Below, in pieces: positions 1-5,201 of a DNA stretch of 5,344 nt (position 1 is its first letter; each line of letters opens with the position of its first letter). Both the position numbers and the translations under genes were made by a program. Under the pieces are notes generated by a model that saw only the letters and a list, made by a program, of their open reading frames with translations, was not told the origin of the DNA and did not search any database. The stretch is from Candidatus Glassbacteria bacterium RIFCSPLOWO2_12_FULL_58_11 (lineage in GTDB: Bacteria; Gemmatimonadota; Glassbacteria; GWA2-58-10), in contig MFIX01000134.1 in NCBI GenBank assembly GCA_001780825.1, positions 1 to 5,344 on the forward strand. Direction: 5' to 3'.

Positions 1-1
1 T

Positions 2-1597
2 GTAAACACCCGGCGCAACCTGTTGATCCAGAATAAACGGGTCGGAAAAAGCATGGAGAAACTCTCCTCCGGCCTGCGGATTAACCGGGCGGCGGATGAC
101 GCGGCCGGCATGACAATCGCCGAGAACCTGCGGGCGCAGGTGATCGGTTTGAGCCGGGCTGTCGCCAATTCGCAGGATGCGATCTCGCTGATGCAGACGG
201 CTGAGGGCGCCCTGGGAGAACAGCACAACGTTCTTCAGAGAATGCGCTACCTCGCCATCCAGTCGGCCAACGGCACATTGACCAGCCGGGACCGCAAAGC
301 CCTTCAGGACGAGGTGTTCCAGCTCATCGACGAATTGAACCGGATCGCCAAGACTACCTCGTTCAACAGTATCAACCTGCTCAACGGGAATGTCGGCGCG
401 CTGGTCAGCTCCGATGATCCCAACAAGGTAAGCGGGATAATCGTGGGCAATGTGGGCTCGGGAGGCACTTTCTCAGTGGCGATCAATGCGGTCGGGCTGG
501 GCAAGCTGCAGGTCCAGAACTCACAGACCTTTGTCACCGTCACCGAAGCCGGGGAACCGCTGGATGCGAGCGCTAACACCCAGCTTCAATCGATCAGCCG
601 CCTCCAGGATTTCGGCGTGTTTGCCGGCGGCAAAGACTCGGTAACTCTTACCCTGAGCAGCAACGTGGACAACAAGATCGCCCAGGTCCAGGTGTTCGCC
701 ACAGACACGCTCGGCGAGCTGGCCCATAAGATCTCCCTGGCGATTAACGATCCGGATACGACCACGGATCTGGGGCTGGCCTCAGGCAAAAGCGATGGCG
801 CCGCCCTGGTCAGCATCTCCAAGGTCGGTCTTGCGCCGGCGGGCGGCAGTGTCGGCGCCACCAGCCTGATGGTCACCACACCGGAACCCGGCAGCACCGT
901 CGTTTTCGGCGGCGAGCCCAGTCTCCTGACTGCTTTCGGCTTTAACCAGATCCAGGCCCCCGTGCAGCCGGTATTCTCGCTGACCGTAATCGATATCGGC
1001 GAGGGCAAAATCGCCACCAAGAATGCTAGGGTTTTCGGCGGCCGGGCCGGGAATTTGATCCGTGGTGTCGACATCTCTTTCCGTACCACGCTGGATATCA
1101 GTATCAGCGGCAGCCAGGTGGATTCTGTCGGCGCGTATAACATTTCCAAGATCGTGCCGAACTCGCTGCCCGGTCCGGATGGATTCGTGATTCAGGTCTC
1201 ACCGCGTCCGCTCTCCTTCCAGATCGGACCGAACCACGGCAATTTCATCAATACCCAGATCGGCGACATGACTGCCAAGAGCCTGGGTATCGAAGGCCTG
1301 AATATCAGCGATCAGCTTCTGGCGCAGGAGTCGATCAAGCCGATCGACACTGCAATCGACCTGGTATCCGCGCAGCGCTCCACCCTGGGCGCGGTCCAGA
1401 ACCGGCTCGAGAGCACTATCGCCAACCTGAGTGTGGCTAATGAGAACCTGAGCGCTTCGGAATCCCAGATCCGCGATCTGGACTTCTCCGAGGAGATGAT
1501 CAATTTCACCTCGGCTCAGATTCTGAACAACTCGGGTACCCGGTTCCTGGCTCAGGCCAACGCCTTGAGCAACAACGTTCTGACTCTGCTGCAGTAA
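2..1597 (+). CDS. fliC: Flagellin 1, filament subunit (5' end cut off by window edge)
   Basis: Subunit of the flagellar filament, exported through the flagellar type III apparatus. The frame is open from base 2 and its first residues (VNTRRNLL) align with residues 12-19 of the downstream flagellin, so about 11 codons including the true start lie outside the window. The TTG at 23 is internal and not a start. 531 residues are visible; the whole protein would be about 542. The N-terminal D0/D1 helices carry the family motifs KLSSGLRINRAADDAAG, SQDAISLMQTAEGAL and FNSINLLNG. The C-terminal D1/D0 part carries QNRLESTIANL, SESQIRDLDFSEE and the final VLTLLQ. Between them lies a large D2/D3 insert containing a stretch like the flagellin IN motif (DTLGELAHKISLAIND). 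I see no Cys or Trp and no signal peptide, as expected for flagellin. It is roughly two thirds identical by eye to the next gene. The family call is very secure; which paralogue dominates the filament is unknown. Confidence 0.97.
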   Translation, partial: VNTRRNLLIQNKRVGKSMEKLSSGLRINRAADDAAGMTIAENLRAQVIGLSRAVANSQDAISLMQTAEGALGEQHNVLQRMRYLAIQSANGTLTSRDRKALQDEVFQLIDELNRIAKTTSFNSINLLNGNVGALVSSDDPNKVSGIIVGNVGSGGTFSVAINAVGLGKLQVQNSQTFVTVTEAGEPLDASANTQLQSISRLQDFGVFAGGKDSVTLTLSSNVDNKIAQVQVFATDTLGELAHKISLAINDPDTTTDLGLASGKSDGAALVSISKVGLAPAGGSVGATSLMVTTPEPGSTVVFGGEPSLLTAFGFNQIQAPVQPVFSLTVIDIGEGKIATKNARVFGGRAGNLIRGVDISFRTTLDISISGSQVDSVGAYNISKIVPNSLPGPDGFVIQVSPRPLSFQIGPNHGNFINTQIGDMTAKSLGIEGLNISDQLLAQESIKPIDTAIDLVSAQRSTLGAVQNRLESTIANLSVANENLSASESQIRDLDFSEEMINFTSAQILNNSGTRFLAQANALSNNVLTLLQ

Positions 1598-1647
1598 GTA
1601 ATGCCGCAGCAGATTCGGCTCGCTATTAAAAAAGATTGAGCCCCCCT

Positions 1648-1692
1648 CCCCCTCGCAACCGGCCCGGGGTGCAAACCCCGGGCCGGAGGGGG
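1648..1692 (+). terminator. Strong hairpin after flagellin 1, probable terminator without a T-run
   Basis: CCGGCCCGGGGT (1659-1670) and ACCCCGGGCCGG (1675-1686) form a perfect 12-bp stem closed by a GCAA tetraloop. CCCCCT (1648-1653) can pair with AGGGGG (1687-1692) below it, leaving CGCAA as a bulge on the 5' side. It starts about 50 nt after the stop codon of flagellin 1, where a terminator is expected. No T-run follows (TAACAAATC), so it may act as an atypical terminator or as a 3'-end stabiliser. Confidence 0.7.
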
Positions 1693-1794
1693 TAACAAAT
1701 CACCGCTAAGTTGGCTTTAATTATTTGCTTGCCAAGAAATCCCTTCCCCTGTCGAGCATCGTTTTTGCCTACACGAAAAAATCTTCAAAAATTC

Positions 1795-1821
1795 TAAACT
1801 TTCCCATTCGAGTGCCGATAT
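1795..1821 (+). promoter_or_regulatory. Sigma-28 (FliA-type) promoter
   Basis: TAAA at 1795-1798 is followed by exactly 15 nt and then GCCGATAT at 1814-1821. The FliA consensus is TAAA-N15-GCCGATAA, so only the last base differs. The expected start is near 1828, giving flagellin 2 a leader of about 690 nt; a shorter non-coding product ending earlier is an alternative. GCCGATATA occurs a second time at 1831-1839, 17 nt further on, but without TAAA at the right distance (1812-1815 is GTGC). Placement ahead of a flagellin gene fits late-class flagellar regulation. Confidence 0.88.
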
Positions 1822-1967
1822 AGGATTATAGCCGATATAATCTATGGGCTAATTTTATTGTACGGCGGCGACCAGATAACTCAAAAGGTGCAGTTGCGTC
1901 CTTGAGACGCAGTGCGCCCCGAATGCAGTCTCATTAACTCATATCTGCTGAAAATTAATTAGGGCGT

Positions 1968-2004
1968 AAAAAAAAGGCTTTTGGAGCCCCCCTCCAAAAG
2001 CCTT
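1968..2004 (-). terminator. Intrinsic terminator reading on the minus strand
   Basis: AAGGCTTTTGGAG (1974-1986) and CTCCAAAAGCCTT (1992-2004) form a perfect 13-bp stem with a loop of five C on the plus strand. On the plus strand the stem is preceded by A8 (1968-1975) and followed by GGCAGCAC, so it lacks a tail in that direction. Read on the minus strand it is a GC-closed stem followed directly by eight T, the canonical Rho-independent form. I see no minus-strand gene to its right, so the transcript it ends is unidentified. Confidence 0.8.
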
Positions 2005-2374
2005 GGCAGCACAACAACATCGAACGGTCTTGGTAAAAGGTTGAGCTTTGGTAAGCGTCCCTTTTTGTTGGATGTTTATTGTGCCCTTTTTTGCGGCTAT
2101 TAATCGAGCAAGAAGTATGCCATATAGCTCCGGAATAAGCGCAGAAGAGGGAAGGTCAGGGGGAGTAAATTTCCGGATCGTGTTAAGTCGTTGAAGGTCT
2201 GATCGTTATCAGAATAAATTTGAAAAGACAGCGGCTTTGCGGCTGCTTAAACCACAAAAAGATATTTGAGCTATTTGACAGTTTGCCTGACAGAGACTCT
2301 GGAATAAAGAATTTTTTACCTGGACTGGAGAATATAAAATATGATCAATTTCGTCCCTTAGATAAGCAAACAAT

Positions 2375-2404
2375 GAGGAGGACCTTATGCAAAGTATCGT
2401 TTAA
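2375..2404 (+). CDS. Possible five-codon leader ORF (MQSIV) with strong Shine-Dalgarno
   Basis: GAGGAGG at 2375-2381 stands 5 nt before ATG at 2387. The frame reads Met-Gln-Ser-Ile-Val and stops at TAA 2402-2404. The ribosome-binding site is as good as that of flagellin 2, yet it serves only five codons. It lies about 110 nt upstream of the flagellin 2 start, inside the leader predicted from the sigma-28 promoter. It could be a regulatory leader peptide, the relic start of a lost gene, or chance. The product is too short to assign any function. Confidence 0.3.
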   Translation, partial: EEDLMQSIV

Positions 2405-2469
2405 CTAACTTGTTTATGGTCGTCGCCGAAAAATCAGGAACCAACTGCGAATTCACATAAACAAACGTT

Positions 2470-2507
2470 CTGTTGGGTAAGGACACCTTAACAGACGATC
2501 ATGGAGG
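2470..2507 (+). promoter_or_regulatory. Leader hairpin and Shine-Dalgarno of flagellin 2
   Basis: TAAGG (2478-2482) pairs with CCTTA (2486-2490) around the loop ACA, and CTGT (2470-2473) pairs with ACAG (2491-2494), leaving TGGG as a bulge. Nine nt later comes GGAGG (2503-2507), 6 nt before the ATG at 2514, which fixes the start. One GGA lies at the tip of the hairpin and a second lies in the Shine-Dalgarno. This spacing resembles the two CsrA sites of the Bacillus subtilis hag leader. That comparison is inference; the hairpin and the ribosome-binding site are seen directly. Confidence 0.6.
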
Positions 2508-2513
2508 ATAGAG

Positions 2514-4145
2514 ATGAGTTTAGCTCTCAACACAAACGTTGCGGCAATCAACGCACGTAGGAATTTGCTGATTAACAACCGCCACCAGGGGAAATCGCTG
2601 GAAAAACTTTCCTCAGGCTTCCGTATCAACCGGGCGGCGGATGACGCGGCCGGGTTGAGCATTGCGGAAAACTTGCGGGCGCAGGTTATCGGCTTAGGCC
2701 GTGCGGCAGGCAACTCCCAGGACGCCATCTCGCTGATCCAGACGGCTGAAGGCGGCCTGAACGAGACGACCAACGTCCTTCAGCGTATCCGCTTCCTGGC
2801 CGTGCAGTCAGCCAACGGTGTGCTGACCAGCCGGGACCGCAGAGCGATCCAGGACGAAGTGTCTCAGCTTATCGATGAAATCGACCGGATTTCCGCGACC
2901 ACGCAGTTCAACAGCATCAACCTGCTCAACGGTAACGTCGGAGCCCTGGTCAGCACCGATGACCCGGTCAACAGCATTCAGGGCCTGGTCATTGGCGATG
3001 TCGGCGATGGCGGTACGTTCTCGATCGCCGTATCCGCGATCTCGGTCGGCAAGCTGCAGGTCCAGAACTCAGAGCTGTTTGTCACGATCAAGGAAAACGG
3101 CGACCCGATCGACGCCGATTCCAACACGCAGCTGCAGTCGATCAGCCGCTTCCGGGAGTTCGGCGTGTTCACCGGCGGTATCGATTCGGTTACCCTGACT
3201 ATGAGTTCCAACGCCAGCAGCCGGGTCGCCGAGGTGCAGATTTTCGCCACCGACACCCTGGGCGAGCTGGCCAAGAAGATGTCCCTGGCGATCAACAACC
3301 CGGGTACCGTTCAGGACCTCGGCCTGGCGGCCACGATTTCCGATGGCGCCACTCTGGTATCGATCGGTAAAGTCGGCTTGGCCCCGGCCGGCGGCGGCGC
3401 GGGCGCCACGAGTATCGTGGTCACCACTCCCGAGCCGGGAAGAACCATGGTCTTCGGCGGAGAGGCTTCCATCCTGTCGGCCCTGGGTTTCAACCAGATC
3501 CAGCAGGCTGTGTTCCCGATCTTCTCAATCACCGTCAGAGACATCGGCGAGGGCACCATTCCCGACCGGGTGGCCAAGGTATATGGCGATACGGCCTCCG
3601 GCCTGGTCCGGGGAGTCGATCTGCGGTTCAGGACCACCCTGGACATCAGCATCAGTGCTGTGGCCAAGACAACCATCCAGGCCTATAATGTGTCGAAAAT
3701 CGTCAACAACGCCCAGGCCGGCCCGGATGGTTTTGTCATTCAGGTCTCCCCGCGGCCGCTCTCTTTCCAGATCGGTCCTAACCATGGAAACTTCCTCAAC
3801 ACCCAGATAGGTGATATGTCAGCTCAAAGCTTGGGAGTCGATGCGCTTAACGTGTCGGATCAGTTCATCGCCCAGGAATCAATTAAATCGATCGATGTGG
3901 CGATCAGCCAGGTCTCGAAACAGCGAGCCCAGCTCGGCGCCGTGCAGAACCGCCTGGAAAGCACGATCGCTAACTTGAACGTGGCGGGCGAGAACCTGGC
4001 CGCCTCCGAGAGCCAGATCCGCGACCTCGACTTCAGCGAGGAAGTGATCAAGTTCACGTCATCGCAGATCCTGACGACCTCGGCCACCAACTTCCTGGCT
4101 CAGTCGAATGCTTTAAGCCAGAACGTTCTGACACTGCTGAGGTAG
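2514..4145 (+). CDS. fliC: Flagellin 2, filament subunit (complete, 543 aa)
   Basis: Complete flagellin. The ATG at 2514 follows GGAGG by 6 nt and gives the standard N-terminus MSLALNTNVAAINARRNLL. Domains in order: D0/D1 N-terminal helices about residues 1-140 (KLSSGFRINRAADDAAG at 31-47, SQDAISLIQTAEGGL at 68-82, FNSINLLNG at 132-140). A D2/D3 insert of roughly 260 residues follows (about 141-402), with an IN-motif-like stretch near 226-285. C-terminal D1/D0 runs from about 403, with FQIGPN at 418-423, QNRLESTIANL at 478-488, SESQIRDLDFSEE at 498-510 and the terminal VLTLLR. I see no Cys or Trp and no signal peptide; export is by the flagellar type III route. At 543 aa it is longer than minimal flagellins of about 270-300 aa because of the insert. 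The TLR5-contact segment reads QRIRFLAVQ, with Phe94 where Salmonella FliC has Glu93. It is preceded by a sigma-28 promoter and followed by a bidirectional terminator, so it is probably monocistronic. Confidence 0.98.
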   Translation: MSLALNTNVAAINARRNLLINNRHQGKSLEKLSSGFRINRAADDAAGLSIAENLRAQVIGLGRAAGNSQDAISLIQTAEGGLNETTNVLQRIRFLAVQSANGVLTSRDRRAIQDEVSQLIDEIDRISATTQFNSINLLNGNVGALVSTDDPVNSIQGLVIGDVGDGGTFSIAVSAISVGKLQVQNSELFVTIKENGDPIDADSNTQLQSISRFREFGVFTGGIDSVTLTMSSNASSRVAEVQIFATDTLGELAKKMSLAINNPGTVQDLGLAATISDGATLVSIGKVGLAPAGGGAGATSIVVTTPEPGRTMVFGGEASILSALGFNQIQQAVFPIFSITVRDIGEGTIPDRVAKVYGDTASGLVRGVDLRFRTTLDISISAVAKTTIQAYNVSKIVNNAQAGPDGFVIQVSPRPLSFQIGPNHGNFLNTQIGDMSAQSLGVDALNVSDQFIAQESIKSIDVAISQVSKQRAQLGAVQNRLESTIANLNVAGENLAASESQIRDLDFSEEVIKFTSSQILTTSATNFLAQSNALSQNVLTLLR

Positions 4146-4221
4146 GTGGTAATAACCACTGACAGTGATATCATACGATAGCACTTTCAGTCAACCGAGT
4201 GAGATAAATGGCACTGACAGT
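4146..4221 (+). repeat. Small hairpins and a 10-bp direct repeat in the 3' tail of flagellin 2
   Basis: GTGGT(aata)ACCAC at 4146-4159 forms a short hairpin immediately after the stop codon. An imperfect hairpin follows at 4159-4190 (CTGA, GTG and TATC paired with GATA, CAC and TCAG, with mismatches between). CACTGACAGT occurs at 4157-4166 and again at 4212-4221. All of this lies between the stop and the main terminator. Biological meaning is unclear; the direct repeat is short enough to be chance. Confidence 0.4.
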
Positions 4222-4242
4222 TTACAAAGATTGCCACTAGTT

Positions 4243-4291
4243 AAAAAAAGCCGGCTCCGGGAGATGACCCTCTTCCGGAGTCCGGCTTTTT
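4243..4291. terminator. Bidirectional intrinsic terminator after flagellin 2
   Basis: GCCGGCTCCGG (4250-4260) pairs with CCGGAG-T-CCGGC (4275-4286): 11 GC-rich pairs with one bulged T at 4281, extended by A-T pairs. On the plus strand it ends in T5 (4287-4291). On the minus strand the A7 at 4243-4249 gives a T7 tail. It lies about 100 nt after the stop of flagellin 2, so it should end that mRNA and also block antisense transcription from the right. Confidence 0.9.
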
Positions 4292-4339
4292 AATTCTTTG
4301 TGCGGCTTAAGTGCCGGAATTTTCAGTACTAAATAAAGA

Positions 4340-4369
4340 GGGCTTTTGAAGCTGCAACTTCAAAAGCCC
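4340..4369. terminator. Perfect 12-bp hairpin with CTGCAA loop, possible weak minus-strand terminator
   Basis: The stem is GGGCTTTTGAAG (4340-4351) with CTTCAAAAGCCC (4358-4369). On the plus strand no T-run follows (CCGCACCTCG). On the minus strand the stem is followed by TCTTTATTTAG, a weak tail. Its arms GGCTTTTG and CAAAAGCC are identical to those of the minus-strand terminator at 1968-2004. It is also the loop hairpin of candidate RNA copy A, so the terminator reading is only one option. Confidence 0.45.
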
Positions 4370-4461
4370 CGCACCTCGTACTTCCGCGAAGAAGCATCTT
4401 GAAGCCGGCTAAGGCGCTCAAGATTTTAGGGTGCGACCCGAGTTTGTGCAATATCTGTTCC

Positions 4462-4500
4462 AGAACCACTCCTGCTTCGGCGGGAGTGGTTCTTCTATTT
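4462..4500 (+). terminator. Intrinsic terminator with UUCG tetraloop
   Basis: AGAACCACTCC (4462-4472) and GGAGTGGTTCT (4483-4493) form an 11-bp stem. It continues through a T-G pair, G-C and C-G to the exceptionally stable C(TTCG)G loop at 4475-4480. The tail is TCTATTT (4494-4500). The wobble pair and the tail both fit plus-strand transcription. It cannot be the primary terminator of flagellin 2, which already has one at 4243-4291, so it implies a separate short transcript or a backup. Confidence 0.82.
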
Positions 4501-4767
4501 AGGCCGGATCAGCTTTGCGGCTCGCTCAATGCCGCTCTCCAACCTGGAGCAATATTACCCCGGTGTAAGAGCTGGAGCCTCTTCCAGCGTTAATTTCAGG
4601 TGCCGAACAAGCCAGGGCGGCGTACGCCAAAAGCGTCTTTGCTCCCGCCCCCGCCGCCGCAGGAGCCCAGGCGACAGGTTCGGCCAGAGCCTTGGTGAAA
4701 ATTTTTCCACATGCTTCAGAAACAATTTCTCCGATCGGCCCGGCGAAATACTCCCGCTAAAAAATGC
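4501..4767. other. No gene seen; minor inverted repeats only
   Basis: No open frame here has a Shine-Dalgarno, a family motif or sensible composition. Short inverted repeats are visible: GCTGGA(gcctct)TCCAGC at 4571-4588, the palindrome GGCGTACGCC at 4619-4628, and GCTCC/GGAGC at 4641-4645 and 4662-4666 flanking a C-rich CCGCCGCCGC run. None resembles a terminator or promoter. Confidence 0.6.
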
Positions 4768-4794
4768 TAAAGATTGTCCGGGGGGTGCCGATAT
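4768..4794 (+). promoter_or_regulatory. Second sigma-28 (FliA-type) promoter, no protein gene following in the window
   Basis: TAAA at 4768-4771, exactly 15 nt of spacer, then GCCGATAT at 4787-4794: the same boxes and spacing as the promoter at 1795-1821. The spacer sequence is unrelated to the first (it contains six G in a row), so the shared boxes are not simply a copied block. The expected start is about 4801. The next 540 nt contain no convincing ORF; they contain candidate RNA copies B and C. Confidence 0.85.
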
Positions 4795-4800
4795 AATAAC

Positions 4801-5016
4801 CAGATTTTTCGGTGGCATGTCAGTCGTACCGGTATGTCCGTTCGGGAAACTGCAATTTCTCGGGTGGACCGATTTTGCAACAGGCGAAAACCGCGAAGAA
4901 GTTACTTGAAGGCCTGGGGGGGCGCTGCGAGAAGCAGTTTGTGCAGCTGTATCATGTATTCCAAACCTTCTCTCCCTTGCCGTACACTCCCTCTTTTCAA
5001 GTCTTGCTTCTTCCGG
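4801..5016 (+). ncRNA. Candidate structured RNA, copy B, downstream of a sigma-28 promoter
   Basis: A continuous 14-bp stem (4836-4849 with 4856-4869) closes the loop CTGCAA at 4850-4855. Four of its pairs are G-U and only form in plus-strand RNA. CCGCGAAGAAG follows at 4891-4901. GAAGAAG (4895-4901) can pair with CTTCTTC (5007-5013), and nested inside it CTTGAA (4905-4910) with TTCAAG (4996-5001). CTGC(gagaa)GCAG lies within. CTTGAAG, GGCGCT, TGCGA and AGTTTGTGCA (4936-4945) occur in the same order as in copy A. No terminator is evident at its right side, so the 3' end is a guess based on the closing helix. Family unknown. Confidence 0.42.
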
Positions 5017-5099
5017 CTGTTCCGTCAATCAATCCGGCTTGACATTTGATTCGGGACCGGTTGGTCTTGTTTCTAAGGCATCCGGTCATTCATTAGCAA

Positions 5100-5188
5100 G
5101 GCAGTAACCCGGGCGCCACACGAGCAGCTGCAACTGCTTCGGCGGCCGGGGGGAAAATCCGCGAAGAAGCATTACGGGGGTAACTGCC
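5100..5188 (+). ncRNA. Candidate structured RNA, copy C (CTGCAA hairpin, CCGCGAAGAAGCAT)
   Basis: GGCAGT (5100-5105) pairs with ACTGCC (5183-5188), then after one A-A mismatch ACCC (5107-5110) pairs with GGGT (5178-5181), closing a compact domain. Inside, GAGCAG(ctgcaa)CTGCTT at 5122-5139 gives a 6-bp hairpin with a terminal G-U pair. CCGCGAAGAAGCAT follows at 5159-5172, identical over 14 nt to copy A. Beyond that block the resemblance to A and B ends. No promoter is seen directly ahead; it could be part of the same transcript as copy B. Confidence 0.37.
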
Positions 5189-5201
5189 AGAGACGGTGAG
5201 A

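Larger units (their letters stand above)
1598..2513. other. Spacer between the flagellins, no convincing protein gene
   Basis: About 0.9 kb, more AT-rich than the flanking genes, especially from about 1740 onward. It holds the hairpin after flagellin 1, a sigma-28 promoter, a small hairpin TGCGTC(cttga)GACGCA at 1895-1911, a minus-strand terminator at 1968-2004, a five-codon ORF, and the leader hairpin plus ribosome-binding site of flagellin 2. A 62-codon open frame (2220-2408) starts with TTG, has no Shine-Dalgarno and no recognisable features, so I do not call it. I find no sigma-28 promoter closer to flagellin 2 than the one at 1795: every TAAA in 2005-2513 was checked for GCCGATAA-like sequence 15 nt downstream, and none has it. 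Confidence 0.75.
4300..4500 (+). ncRNA. Candidate structured RNA, copy A (CTGCAA hairpin, CCGCGAAGAAGCAT, terminator)
   Basis: Not a family I recognise. GTGCGG (4300-4305) can pair with CCGCAC (4369-4374), enclosing a perfect 11-12 bp hairpin GGGCTTTTGAAG(ctgcaa)CTTCAAAAGCCC at 4340-4369. CCGCGAAGAAGCAT follows at 4384-4397. Then comes a local hairpin ATCTTGA (4396-4402) with TCAAGAT (4418-4424), a small GGG(tgcga)CCC stem, AGTTTGTGCA (4441-4450), and a terminator. It sits between two terminators, so it would need its own promoter, which I cannot see. Copies B and C downstream share key blocks. No convincing protein frame crosses it. It could be a small RNA, a cis-acting element or a dispersed repeat. 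Confidence 0.4.

Noticed and set aside
23..25. TTG as start of flagellin 1
   Set aside because: The reading frame is open upstream to base 2 and encodes conserved flagellin residues (VNTRRNL), so the TTG is an internal Leu codon.
586..1149. Minus-strand ORF of 187 codons inside flagellin 1, and similar frames inside flagellin 2
   Set aside because: They are shadows of GC-rich coding sequence; the plus-strand frames are unmistakable flagellin.
1712..1728. Sigma-54-like TGGC...TTGC
   Set aside because: The spacing between TGGC and TTGC is 9 nt instead of the required 7, and polymerase containing sigma-54 is intolerant of such shifts.
2275..2303. TTGACA resembling a sigma-70 -35 box
   Set aside because: No acceptable -10 box lies 16-18 nt downstream; the sequence there reads TCTGGA.
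2220..2408. 62-codon plus-strand ORF ahead of flagellin 2
   Set aside because: It has a TTG start, no Shine-Dalgarno, no family motif, and AT-rich spacer composition.
4555..5028. 157-codon minus-strand ORF
   Set aside because: It lacks a convincing ribosome-binding site and recognisable domains, has low-complexity basic composition, and overlaps the sigma-28 promoter and candidate RNA B on the other strand.
4529..5049. Overlapping plus-strand ORFs of 76-126 codons
   Set aside because: Several frames are open at once, none has a Shine-Dalgarno or homology I recognise, and they cross hairpins with G-U pairs that point to RNA.
4384..5172. CRISPR array
   Set aside because: Only three short repeats at irregular distances (about 500 and 270 nt), with diverged surroundings and no cas genes.
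4300..5188. c-di-GMP-I (GEMM), cobalamin or SAH riboswitch
   Set aside because: The shared blocks do not match the conserved cores I know (for example the GNRA hairpin followed by GACGCAAAGC in GEMM, or the B12 box), and no coding region follows directly.
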